Origin: JBDRGD01 sp043818095
GTDB taxonomy: Bacteria > Chloroflexota > Dehalococcoidia > Dehalococcoidales > RBG-16-60-22
Direction: 5' to 3'
Assembly: GCA_043818095.1 (NCBI GenBank)
Contig: JBDRGD010000130.1
Span: 1-9,472, forward strand
DNA length: 9,472 nt
Shown: positions 1 through 7,814 of the stretch, one piece after another
Numbering within the stretch: the first letter of the stretch is position 1
Layout of the letters: each line of letters begins with the position of its first letter
Made by a program: the position numbers and the translations under genes
The notes under the pieces: model-generated
The model's input: only the letters and a program-made list of their open reading frames with translations
Databases searched by the model: none
What the model was told of the DNA's origin: nothing

Positions 1-673
1 TACCACCCTGGTCAGCGCCGCCCGCACCTTTTTGCGGGACAAGTTTTTCCGCGCGGACGTCGGCCTCAGCGGCGCCAACGTGGTGGCGGCGGACACCGGG
101 ACCCTTTTCATGATTGAGAACGAGGGGAATATCCGCCTCGCGACCGGGGCGCCGCCGGTGCACATCGCCCTGGTGGGACTGGAGAAGCTGGTCCCCACCC
201 TCAGCGACGCCTTCAAGGTGGCGGAAGTGACCTGGCGCTATGCCAACTACGGGGTGCCCTCTTATGTCAGCATGGTCTCCGGTCCCAGCAAGACCGGCGA
301 CATCGAGAAGGTGACCACCTACGGCGCCCACGGGCCGCGGGAGTTCCATGTGGTCTTCCTGGACGGGGGGCGCACGGAGCTGGCGCAAAACCCTGTGCTG
401 CGGCAGGCGCTCTACTGCCTGCGCTGCGGCGGCTGCCTCTACGAGTGCCCCGTTTTCGCGGTGACCGCCGGGCACTTCGGGGACAAATATTTCACCGGCA
501 TCGGCGCCGTCTGGGCGGGGATGGTGGACCATGACCCCGAAAAAGCGGCGGCGCTCGCCTACACCTGCCTGACCTGCGGGCGCTGCAAGGAAAGGTGCCC
601 GGTGGAGATAGACGTTCCCCAGATGATACTGGCGCTGCGGCGGCGGCTCGCCGAGGGTGAGGCCGGGGATTGA
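1..673 (+). CDS. LUD-domain / 4Fe-4S ferredoxin protein, LutB-like (5' end missing)
   Basis: The reading frame is open from base 2, so the N-terminus lies outside the window; an in-frame TTG at 32 is internal to the conserved domain and is not the start. The visible 223 residues hold the C-terminal part of an LUD (LutB/LldF-type) domain, with the typical stretches DVGLSGAN, ENEGN and GPSKTGDIE, followed by two cysteine clusters. Those clusters are CLRCGGCLYECP (Cys codons from 416) and CLTCGRCKERCP (last Cys codon 596-598), each CxxCxxCxxxCP and expected to bind a [4Fe-4S] cluster. LutB-family proteins are cytoplasmic electron-transfer subunits of L-lactate or related 2-hydroxyacid oxidation. 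This protein stops about 25 residues after the last cysteine, without the extra C-terminal domain of canonical LutB. Its stop overlaps the fumarase alpha start by 4 nt, implying one operon. The family call is firm; the substrate and the symbol lutB are not supported. Confidence 0.88.
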   Translation, partial: TTLVSAARTFLRDKFFRADVGLSGANVVAADTGTLFMIENEGNIRLATGAPPVHIALVGLEKLVPTLSDAFKVAEVTWRYANYGVPSYVSMVSGPSKTGDIEKVTTYGAHGPREFHVVFLDGGRTELAQNPVLRQALYCLRCGGCLYECPVFAVTAGHFGDKYFTGIGAVWAGMVDHDPEKAAALAYTCLTCGRCKERCPVEIDVPQMILALRRRLAEGEAGD

Positions 674-1515
674 AGGACGTCAGCGCGGAAGCCGTTACGG
701 AGACCGTCGCCCGTCTCCTGCAGGAGGCGAATTTCTCGTTGGAGGAGGACGTGCTAGCGGCGCTGCGGCGGGCGCGGGAGCAGGAAGTCTCTCCGCAGGG
801 GCGCGAGGTCCTCGACCGGATACTGGAGAACGCCGCGGTCGCGCCCAGGGATAAAGTCCCTCTCTGCCAGGACTGCGGCGTGGCGGTGGTCTTTCTCCGT
901 CTCGGGCAGGAGGTGCACGTCAGTGGCGGTGAGCTTGCCGCGGCGGTGAACGAAGGGGTGCGCCGGGCTTACGCGGAAGGCTACCTGCGCAAGTCTCTGG
1001 TGAATCCCCCCTTCTCCCGCCGGGCGAATAGCGGCGACAATACCCCGGCGGTGCTGCATACGGAAATAGTCCCCGGGGACGCGCTGCGCATATCCGTGAT
1101 GCCCAAGGGGGGCGGTTCCGAGAACATGACGCGCCTGGGGATGCTCACCCCGGCGCAGGGACGGGAGGGCGTTATCGACTTCGTGGTGGACGCGGTGGCG
1201 CGGGCGGGGAGCAATCCCTGTCCCCCGGTCATCGTCGGCGTGGGTATCGGCGGGACCGCGGAGAAGACGCTGCTCCTGGCGAAAGAGGCGCTGCTGCGCC
1301 CGGTGGGGCAGCCCGGCCCCGATAAAGAGGTCGCCGTGCTGGAGAAAGAGATTTTACGCCGGGTGAACGGGCTGGGCATCGGGCCGATGGGCTACGGCGG
1401 CAGCACCACCGCGCTGGCGGTGCACGTGGAAACGTTCCCGGCGCACATCGGCAGCCTGCCGGTGGCGGTAAATTTACAATGCCACTGCGCCCGGCACCGG
1501 ACGGCGGTCCTGTGA
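670..1515 (+). CDS. Fumarate hydratase class I, alpha subunit
   Basis: This 281-residue protein is the alpha (N-terminal) half of a two-subunit [4Fe-4S] hydro-lyase that interconverts malate and fumarate in the cytoplasm. The three expected cluster ligands are present: Cys66 (LCQDCG), Cys184 (SNPCPP) and Cys271 (LQCHCARH). Other family blocks are RRANSGDNTPAVLH (117-130), MPKGGGSENM (144-153), GVGIGGT (190-196) and GIGPMGYGGSTTALAV (236-251). The TTG start at 670-672 gives the usual N-terminus and overlaps the upstream TGA (671-673), suggesting translational coupling. The beta subunit follows after 10 nt. Two positions next to cluster ligands carry an additional cysteine (Cys69, where Thr is common, and Cys273, where Ala or Ser is common). 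The same fold serves L-tartrate dehydratase, so the substrate is inferred from similarity and context. Confidence 0.93.
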   Translation: MKDVSAEAVTETVARLLQEANFSLEEDVLAALRRAREQEVSPQGREVLDRILENAAVAPRDKVPLCQDCGVAVVFLRLGQEVHVSGGELAAAVNEGVRRAYAEGYLRKSLVNPPFSRRANSGDNTPAVLHTEIVPGDALRISVMPKGGGSENMTRLGMLTPAQGREGVIDFVVDAVARAGSNPCPPVIVGVGIGGTAEKTLLLAKEALLRPVGQPGPDKEVAVLEKEILRRVNGLGIGPMGYGGSTTALAVHVETFPAHIGSLPVAVNLQCHCARHRTAVL

Positions 1516-1525
1516 AGGAAAGAGC

Positions 1526-2080
1526 ATGACGAAAAACATCCGGCTCCCGCTGACCGGGGAAATAGTCAAAAGCCTGAAGGCCGGCGACGAGGTCCGGTTG
1601 AGCGGCGTGCTTTACGTCGCCCGGGACGCGGCGCACCGGCGTATGGTCACCGCCCTGGGGCAGGGCGAGCCGCTGCCTTTCGATATCCGGGGCCAGACGA
1701 TTTACTACATGGGGCCTTCCCCGGCGCGTCCGGGGCGGGTCATCGGCGCTGCCGGGCCGACCACCAGCGGGCGCATGGACGCGGACACGCCGCCCCTGCT
1801 GAAGGCGGGACTGAAAGGCATGCTGGGTAAGGGGATGCGCTCCGCCGCGGTGAAGGCGGCGCTGCCGGAATACGGGGCGGTCTATTTCGGGGTCATCGGC
1901 GGCATCGGGGCGCTGCTGGCGCAGCATATCGTCGCGTCTGAGGTCATCGCTTACGAGGACCTGGGACCGGAGACGGTGCTGCGGCTGGAGGTGCGGGACT
2001 TCCCCGCCATCGTGGTGAACGATGTCTACGGCGGCGACCTTTACGAAGAGGGAAAAGCAAGGTACCGGGTGAGCGTATGA
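1526..2080 (+). CDS. Fumarate hydratase class I, beta subunit
   Basis: This 184-residue protein is the swivelling C-terminal half of the class I fumarase and completes the active site with the alpha subunit encoded just upstream. Visible family motifs are LPLTGEIVKSLKAGDEV near the N-terminus, AHRRM (36-40), GPTTSGRMD (77-85, with Thr80 and Arg83 as likely substrate contacts) and GKG (101-103, with Lys102 a likely active-site lysine). The length is normal for a separately encoded beta subunit. The ATG at 1526 is preceded by a purine-rich AAGGAAAG ribosome site at 1515-1522. The last codons overlap the nadB start in an ATGA (2077-2080), so expression of the two is probably coupled. A tartrate dehydratase beta subunit is the main alternative; nadB next door and the absence of tartrate genes favour fumarase. 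Confidence 0.93.
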   Translation: MTKNIRLPLTGEIVKSLKAGDEVRLSGVLYVARDAAHRRMVTALGQGEPLPFDIRGQTIYYMGPSPARPGRVIGAAGPTTSGRMDADTPPLLKAGLKGMLGKGMRSAAVKAALPEYGAVYFGVIGGIGALLAQHIVASEVIAYEDLGPETVLRLEVRDFPAIVVNDVYGGDLYEEGKARYRVSV

Positions 2081-3618
2081 AGCGTTACGACTATATCGTG
2101 GTCGGCAGCGGCATCGCCGGTCTCTACGCCGCCCTGCTCGCGGAGCCGCACGGCAGCGTCCTGATTATCACCAAGGGCAGCATCAGCGACTGCAATACCC
2201 GCTTCGCTCAGGGCGGGATTGCCGCCGCCATCGGCAAGATGGACTCGCCGGAGCTCCATTACCGGGATACTATCGCCGCGGGTGACGGGCTGTGCAACGA
2301 GGACGCGGTGCGCATCCTCGTCCGCGAGGCGGCGAACCGCATCGCGGACCTGGTGACCTACGGCGTGCCGTTCGATACCGTGGACGGGGAGATTGCCCTG
2401 GCTACGGAAGCCGCCCATTCCGTCCCGCGCATCCTCCATGCCGGCGGTGACGCCACCGGGGAGCACATCGAGGTCACCCTGAGCCGCCGGGTGCGCGCCA
2501 GCCGCATCCGGGTGCTGGAGAACAATCTGGTGACGGAGATCCTGGTGGCGGACGGCGTGGTGCAGGGCCTGCGCGTGCTGGACTGCCGGAGCGGCGCCAC
2601 CGGGGAGTTTGCCGGCCGTTTCCTGATTCTGGCTACCGGCGGGGCGGGGCAGCTCTACAATTTCACCACCAACCAGGAAGCCGCCACCGGTGACGGCGTC
2701 GCCCTGGCTTACCGCGCCGGCGCCGATGTCATGGACATGGAGTTCTTCCAGTTCCACCCCACCGCCCTCCGCCTGCCGGGGGTCACGCCGTTCCTCATCT
2801 CGGAGGCGGTCCGCGGCGAGGGGGGTATTTTACGCAATCGCCACGGTCAGCGCTTCATGCCGGACTATGCCCCGGAAGCGGAGCTGGCGCCCCGGGACGT
2901 GGTCGCCCGCAGCATCCTCTACGAGATGCAGAAAACGGACGCGGACGCGGTCTTCATCGACGTTACCCACCTGCCCGCCGCGCTGATTACCACTCGCTTC
3001 CCCCATATCTACCGGTTCTGCCGCGAGCACGGCCTGGACATCACCCGGGAGCACATCCCCGTGGCCCCGGCGGCGCATTACATGATGGGCGGCGTGAAGG
3101 TGAACAGCTGGGGGGAAAGCAGCATTTCCGGGCTGTTTGCCTGCGGCGAGACCGCCTGCACCGGATTGCACGGCGCCAACCGCCTTGCTTCCAACTCGCT
3201 GCTGGAGGCGGTGGTCTTCAGCCGCCGGACGATAGACCGGACCGTCCGCGGGGCGACCCCGGAGCCGGGTACGGGCAATCTCAAGGAACTGCGCGCCACT
3301 CTCCTGGAGGGCCCGGTCTGCGGGGAATTATCGGAATTGGACCGGCCATCACTACAGAGGCTCCTCGGGGAAAAAGTAGGGATTATCCGGGATGGGGGGG
3401 GCTTGAACGTTGCCGCCGAAACACTGGCGGGCTGGCAGCAGCGTTTGCCGTCGCCGACCGACTGCCCGCAGCACGAGTTGGACAACCTGGTGCTGGTGGG
3501 CCGCCTCCTTACCGCCGCGGCGCTGCTCCGGGAGGAAAGCCGGGGGGCGCATTTCCGCGCGGACTTCCCGCAGCGGTCGGCGCAGTGGCGGCAGCACATA
3601 GTACTAAAGAAAGGGTAA
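2077..3618 (+). CDS. nadB: L-aspartate oxidase
   Basis: This 513-residue flavoprotein oxidises L-aspartate to iminoaspartate, the first step of de novo NAD synthesis, and reduces O2 or, without oxygen, fumarate. An N-terminal FAD dinucleotide motif GSGIAG (10-15) is followed by the NadB blocks NTRFAQGGIAAA (40-51), EAAHSVPRILHAGGDATG (111-128), FFQFHPTAL (223-231), ELAPRDVVAR (269-278), HIPVAPAAHYMMGGV (326-340) and GLHGANRLASNSLLE (363-377). His227, Arg273, His334 and Arg369 sit at a constant offset of 17 from E. coli NadB His244, Arg290, His351 and Arg386, all recalled as active-site residues. It is related to the flavoprotein subunit of succinate dehydrogenase/fumarate reductase, but the ETACTGLHGANR block is NadB-like. 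It overlaps fumarase beta by 4 nt. nadA and nadC are not in the window. No clear terminator follows. Confidence 0.95.
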   Translation: MKRYDYIVVGSGIAGLYAALLAEPHGSVLIITKGSISDCNTRFAQGGIAAAIGKMDSPELHYRDTIAAGDGLCNEDAVRILVREAANRIADLVTYGVPFDTVDGEIALATEAAHSVPRILHAGGDATGEHIEVTLSRRVRASRIRVLENNLVTEILVADGVVQGLRVLDCRSGATGEFAGRFLILATGGAGQLYNFTTNQEAATGDGVALAYRAGADVMDMEFFQFHPTALRLPGVTPFLISEAVRGEGGILRNRHGQRFMPDYAPEAELAPRDVVARSILYEMQKTDADAVFIDVTHLPAALITTRFPHIYRFCREHGLDITREHIPVAPAAHYMMGGVKVNSWGESSISGLFACGETACTGLHGANRLASNSLLEAVVFSRRTIDRTVRGATPEPGTGNLKELRATLLEGPVCGELSELDRPSLQRLLGEKVGIIRDGGGLNVAAETLAGWQQRLPSPTDCPQHELDNLVLVGRLLTAAALLREESRGAHFRADFPQRSAQWRQHIVLKKG

Positions 3619-3635
3619 ATACACCCGTTTTCCGG

Positions 3636-3663
3636 TTGACAGGGGAGGCCGGGGTAGTATATC
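3636..3663 (+). promoter_or_regulatory. Candidate sigma-70-type promoter for the zinc-ribbon gene
   Basis: A perfect -35 hexamer TTGACA lies at 3636-3641, and TATATC at 3658-3663 (4 of 6 to TATAAT) follows after a 16-bp spacer. TATCTT at 3660-3665, with an 18-bp spacer, is an alternative -10. Transcription would begin near 3670, giving a leader of about 25 nt. The site starts 17 bp after the nadB stop, so the small gene can be expressed independently of the upstream operon. Confidence 0.6.
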
Positions 3664-3694
3664 TTGCGGGTGTGAATGCGTAGGGAGGTGCCAG

Positions 3695-3838
3695 ATGCCG
3701 GAAGCTTATTGTGTGAAGTGCCGCAGCAAGAAAGAGATGAAGTCCCCGCAGAAAGTCACCATGAAGAACGGCAAACCCGCCGTGCAGGGGATTTGCCCCA
3801 CCTGCAATACCAAGATGTTCCGTATCGGCAAGAGCTAG
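3695..3838 (+). CDS. Small zinc-ribbon protein, DUF5679-like
   Basis: This 47-residue gene starts at ATG 3695 with a strong ribosome site GGAGGTG (3684-3690) 4 nt upstream, and ends at TAG 3836-3838. The protein has two CxxC pairs, Cys6/Cys9 (YCVKCR) and Cys34/Cys37 (ICPTCN), the classic four-cysteine zinc-ribbon layout. Between them is a lysine-rich middle with the segment VTMKNGKPAVQG. It ends KMFRIGKS, so it is small, basic and probably cytoplasmic. From memory it matches the DUF5679 family common in Chloroflexota; no function is known to me, and nucleic-acid or protein binding is only a guess from charge and fold. It has its own promoter candidate upstream and hairpins downstream, so it may be monocistronic. 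It lies in a different frame from a long open stretch (from 3676) running into recN, and would be lost if recN were started too early. Confidence 0.85.
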   Translation: MPEAYCVKCRSKKEMKSPQKVTMKNGKPAVQGICPTCNTKMFRIGKS

Positions 3839-3846
3839 CCTTAACG

Positions 3847-3863
3847 CCTCTCTGCAAGAGAGG
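3847..3863. repeat. Perfect 7-bp hairpin after the zinc-ribbon gene
   Basis: CCTCTCT (3847-3853) and AGAGAGG (3857-3863) form a perfect stem with the 3-nt loop GCA, starting 8 nt after the stop codon. It is followed by a mixed pyrimidine-rich stretch rather than a clean U-run, so it could be a weak terminator, an mRNA 3'-end stabiliser, or a copy of a dispersed palindromic element. Confidence 0.6.
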
Positions 3864-3879
3864 GATACTCTTCTCGTTG

Positions 3880-3898
3880 AAGCCCGGCGGGTCTTTTT
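3880..3898 (+). terminator. Candidate intrinsic terminator between the zinc-ribbon gene and recN
   Basis: AAGCCC (3880-3885) pairs with GGG-T-CTT (3889-3895) with one bulged T and a 3-nt loop GGC, and leads directly into a run of T to 3898, then CCCTTTT. The stem is short, so termination may be partial. Its place between a gene end and the separate recN promoter candidate supports the call. Confidence 0.45.
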
Positions 3899-3932
3899 CC
3901 CTTTTCCGGGCAGCATCGGCGCGTGTCCCCTA

Positions 3933-3961
3933 TTGTGCCGGGGGAGTCTTCTTGCTATCAT
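3933..3961 (+). promoter_or_regulatory. Candidate extended -10 promoter for recN
   Basis: The -10 hexamer TATCAT at 3956-3961 (5 of 6 to consensus) is directly preceded by TGC (3953-3955), an extended -10. TTGTGC at 3933-3938 lies 17 bp upstream as a weak -35. The predicted start near 3968 leaves a leader of about 20 nt with a ribosome site, which agrees with the TTG start chosen for recN. No SOS box was recognised here. Confidence 0.55.
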
Positions 3962-3987
3962 TTGAGAAAACCCGCGGGAGGGGAGCG

Positions 3988-5727
3988 TTGCTCGTTGAGC
4001 TGAGCGTCCGCGACTTCGGTATTATCGCGGAAATCCAGTGGTGCCCGGAGGCGGGCCTGAACGTGGTGACCGGCGAGACCGGTGCCGGGAAGTCCCTCGT
4101 GGTGGATGCCGTGGAGGCGCTGCTCACCGGGCGCGCCGCGGAGGGCATGGTGCGGCACGGCGCGGGGGAAGCCCGGATTGAAGGCGTTTTCCGCCTGTCT
4201 CAGGAGCGGACGGCCCTGGCGAGGCTGCTGGCGGAGAACGGGCTCGGCGGCGATGAAGACAGCCTGGTGCTGAGCTGCCGGATTAGCGAGCCGGGGCGCA
4301 GCCTGGTGCGGGTAAACGGCAAGGCGGTCACCAGGGGCCTCCTGCGCGGGGTGGGCGGTCTGCTGGTGGATGTCCACGGTCAGAGCGAGCACCTGTCCCT
4401 TCTGAACAAGAAATTTCACCTTGATTTCCTGGATGCCTGCGCCCGTAACCTGTCCCTGCGGCAGGAGTTCGCGGAAAAGGCGGCGGAGCTCCTCAAGACG
4501 GAAGAAGAGCTACTCGCCTTGACCGCCGCCGAGAAGGAGCGCGCCCGCCGCGGTGAGTTCCTGCGCTTCCAAATCGAGGAGATTGAAAAGGCCGCCCTGC
4601 GCGAGGACGAAGAAGCGGAGCTTGACCAGGAACGCCGGCTCCTGATGTCCGGGGAGCAGCGCAAGGAGCTTTCCTTTGCCGCTTACCAGGCGCTCACCGG
4701 GGAAGAAACGGCGCGGGGCGCCGTCCGGGACAGCCTGAACGAGGCCCTGCAACTGCTGCGGAAACTGGCGGAGCTCGACCCCGCGCAGCAGCCGCGCCTC
4801 GAATTCCTGGAGACGACGCTCTACGGGCTGGAGGAAGCCGCCCGCGAGATTCGCGCTTACCATGACGGGCTCGACTTCGACCCCGCGCGGCTGGAGCAGG
4901 TGGAGGCGCGCCGGGAGCTTATCCACAGCCTGCGGCGCAAGTACGGCGATTCCGTAGCCGCGATTTTACGCTACCTGGCGCAGGCGCAAGAGGAACTGGG
5001 ACTGCTGGAGACCAGCGAGGAGCGCCGGGCGGCTCTCGAGGGTGCCCGCGCCGGGCTGAGAAAAGAGATGGGCAGGCTGGCGGCGGAGCTTTCCCGGGCC
5101 CGGGAGAAAGCGGCGCGGGACCTGGAAGCGGCGGTCAAGACGGAACTCCGCGACCTGAACATGGCGCAGGTTGGCTTCAGCGTGTCCATCACCCGGCGCG
5201 AGGACGCGGAGGGCGTCCCGTTCCCCGGCGGGAAGACCTACTCCTTCAGCGCGGACGGGGCGGACGAAGTGGAGTTCCTCGCCGCGACCAATCCCGGCGA
5301 GCCGGAAAAGCCGCTTGCCCGCATTGCTTCCACCGGCGAAATCTCCCGCTTCATGCTGGCGCTGAAAAGCGCCCTCGCCGGCGCGGACAACATCCCGGTG
5401 CTCATTTTCGACGAAATCGATATCGGCGTCGGGGGGCGGAGCGGGGAAATCATCGGCAAAAAGCTCTGGGCGCTGGCGCGGCAGCGGCAGGTGATTTGCG
5501 TGACCCACCTCCCCCAGATTGCCGCCTTCGCCGATGCCCATTTCCGCGTCACCAAGGAGATGAGCGGCTCCCGTACCCTGAGCACCCTGGAGGCGCTGCC
5601 GGAGGCAGAGCGAAAACAGGAGATGGCGCTCATGCTGGCGGGTTCCCACGTCACCGAGACCTCGCTGAAAAACGCCGGGGAGCTCATGGCGCGGGCGGAA
5701 GACTGGAAAAAAACTGCCGGCGGCTAG
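3988..5727 (+). CDS. recN: DNA repair protein RecN
   Basis: RecN is an SMC-like ATPase that acts at DNA double-strand breaks with the RecA pathway. The ATPase head is split: Walker A GETGAGKS at residues 29-36, then an ABC signature-like segment STGEISRFMLALKS near 448-461, Walker B VLIFDEID at 471-478 and the switch histidine in VTHLPQIA (His507). Between the halves lie long charged, alanine/leucine/glutamate-rich stretches typical of the RecN coiled-coil arms. I chose TTG 3988 because it gives the family N-terminus LVELSVRDFGII, has GGAGG (3977-3981) 6 nt upstream, and yields 579 residues, close to the usual 550-570. The frame stays open back to an ATG at 3676, but that would swallow the zinc-ribbon gene and add about 100 unrelated residues. 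The stop overlaps that of convergent trpA. The coding region looks intact. Confidence 0.95.
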   Translation: MLVELSVRDFGIIAEIQWCPEAGLNVVTGETGAGKSLVVDAVEALLTGRAAEGMVRHGAGEARIEGVFRLSQERTALARLLAENGLGGDEDSLVLSCRISEPGRSLVRVNGKAVTRGLLRGVGGLLVDVHGQSEHLSLLNKKFHLDFLDACARNLSLRQEFAEKAAELLKTEEELLALTAAEKERARRGEFLRFQIEEIEKAALREDEEAELDQERRLLMSGEQRKELSFAAYQALTGEETARGAVRDSLNEALQLLRKLAELDPAQQPRLEFLETTLYGLEEAAREIRAYHDGLDFDPARLEQVEARRELIHSLRRKYGDSVAAILRYLAQAQEELGLLETSEERRAALEGARAGLRKEMGRLAAELSRAREKAARDLEAAVKTELRDLNMAQVGFSVSITRREDAEGVPFPGGKTYSFSADGADEVEFLAATNPGEPEKPLARIASTGEISRFMLALKSALAGADNIPVLIFDEIDIGVGGRSGEIIGKKLWALARQRQVICVTHLPQIAAFADAHFRVTKEMSGSRTLSTLEALPEAERKQEMALMLAGSHVTETSLKNAGELMARAEDWKKTAGG

Positions 5728-6505
5728 GCGGAGACTTCGTCCAGGGCGGTCCTGATTTCCCGGCAGAAGTCCCTGACCGAGTTGAGGCCGGGGTCGGCCT
5801 CCATCAGCTGGATGAACTTGCTGCCGATGATGACGCCGTCGGCGAGGCGGGCGACCCGCCGTGCCTGCTCTCCCGAGGAGATACCGAAGCCGACGCAGAG
5901 CGGCTGCCGGGCGACCTTTCTCACCCGGGCGACGAATGCCTCCAGGTCCGGCGGCAGGCTGCTCCGGGAGCCGGTGACGCCGGTGACTGATACCAGGTAG
6001 ATGAAACCCCGTGACTTTTCCGCCACCAGCCGGAGGCGCGCTTCCGGGCTGTTGGGCGCCAGGAGGTAGATGAGGTCCAGCCCGCCGGGGCGCGCGGCCG
6101 CTTCCAGCGCGGCGCCTTCCTCGGGGGGCAGGTCCGGGATAATCAGTCCGCTGACCTCCGCCCGGGCGCAGTCCCGGCAGAAGGCGTCATAGCCGTAGCT
6201 GAGAACCGGGTTGAGGTAGGTCATGAAGACCAGCGGCAGCTTAACTTCCTGCCGCAGCTTTTCCGCTACCTCCAGGCACAGACGCGGCGTCACCCCGTTT
6301 TTCAGGGCGTTGAAGCTGGCCTGCTGGATAGTGGCGCCGTCCGCCAGGGGATCTGAGAAAGGGATGCCCAGCTCGATGATGTCCGCGCCTTCCCGCTCCA
6401 GCAGGGGCACCGCTTTCATGGTGGCTTCCACGCTGGGATAGCCCACGGTGATGTAGGGAATGAGGGCTTTGCGCCGCCCCGCGCCGAAGGCCGACTCTAT
6501 CCGGC

Positions 6506-6509
<4 letters not shown>
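5724..6509 (-). CDS. trpA: Tryptophan synthase alpha chain
   Basis: This 261-residue TIM-barrel enzyme cleaves indole-3-glycerol phosphate to indole and glyceraldehyde 3-phosphate; indole is channelled to TrpB. The catalytic pair is present in IIELGIPFSDPLADG: Glu46 and Asp57, equivalent to Glu49 and Asp60 of the Salmonella enzyme. Other family stretches are PLVFMTYLNPVLSYG, GLIIPDLPPEE, FIYLVSVTGVTGSR (phosphate-binding region and mobile loop 6) and CVGFGIS. The length is normal. The ATG start (6507-6509) overlaps the trpB stop in an ATGA, so the two are translationally coupled as in most trp operons. The stop codon lies in a CTAG shared with the convergent recN stop, so there is no intergenic space for a terminator between them. 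Confidence 0.97.
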
Positions 6510-7696
<1,187 letters not shown>

Positions 7697-7726
7697 TGCG
7701 TGCTCCTTGCCCGGTGGGCTGATGCC

Positions 7727-7735
7727 ATTTTACCA
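7727..7735 (-). promoter_or_regulatory. Candidate extended -10 promoter for trpBA
   Basis: On the - strand TAAAAT (plus coordinates 7727-7732, 5 of 6 to TATAAT) is directly preceded by TGG (7733-7735), an extended -10. No good -35 hexamer lies 16-18 bp further upstream, where the sequence is instead one arm of a 21-bp dyad. Transcription from here would start near 7720, leaving a leader of only about 24 nt, too short for a classical trp attenuator or T-box. Confidence 0.5.
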
Positions 7736-7743
7736 TAACGGGG

Positions 7744-7764
7744 CGGAAGCTGCTCCTGCTTCCG
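7744..7764. promoter_or_regulatory. 21-bp dyad in the -35 region of trpBA, candidate operator
   Basis: CGGAAGC (7744-7750) and GCTTCCG (7758-7764) are perfect 7-bp inverted arms around a 7-bp spacer. The dyad is centred about 22 bp upstream of the trpB -10, where a bound protein would affect RNA polymerase. No known operator consensus was recognised. Confidence 0.45.
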
Positions 7765-7792
7765 GGAAAAACCGCCGCGGCTTGTTTCCCGG
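7762..7792. repeat. 8-bp inverted repeat flanking a GCCGCGGC palindrome
   Basis: CCGGGAAA (7762-7769) and TTTCCCGG (7785-7792) are perfect inverted arms around 15 bp containing the 8-bp palindrome GCCGCGGC (7774-7781). The right arm overlaps the -35 candidate of the MFS promoter and the left arm shares three bases with the trpB-side dyad. Read on the - strand, the GC-rich centre runs into a T-rich tract, so a leader hairpin is an alternative if trpBA has a start further upstream. Confidence 0.45.
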
Positions 7793-7811
7793 CAGGGGTC
7801 GGTAATATAAT
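7782..7811 (+). promoter_or_regulatory. Candidate sigma-70-type promoter for the MFS gene
   Basis: A perfect -10 hexamer TATAAT sits at 7806-7811, with TTGTTT (7782-7787; 3-4 matches to TTGACA) 18 bp upstream. Transcription would start near 7818, leaving a leader of about 47 nt before the TTG start at 7865. Confidence 0.6.
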
Positions 7812-7814
7812 ACA

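Noticed and set aside
32..34. TTG as start of the LUD/ferredoxin gene
   Set aside because: The frame is open to the window edge and residues before it continue the LUD-domain pattern, so the gene is cut by the edge.
1229..1927. A 232-codon open frame on the - strand across the fumarase genes
   Set aside because: It spans two real genes in antisense and reads as proline/arginine-rich low-complexity sequence with no recognisable motif.
2077..3618. Succinate dehydrogenase or fumarate reductase flavoprotein subunit instead of NadB
   Set aside because: The motif set, especially ETACTGLHGANRLASNSLLE and HIPVAPAAHYMMGGV, is that of L-aspartate oxidase, and no iron-sulfur or membrane subunit genes accompany it.
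3676..3987. Long N-terminal extension of RecN from an ATG at 3676
   Set aside because: It has no RecN similarity, overlaps the zinc-ribbon gene out of frame, and contains the likely recN promoter.
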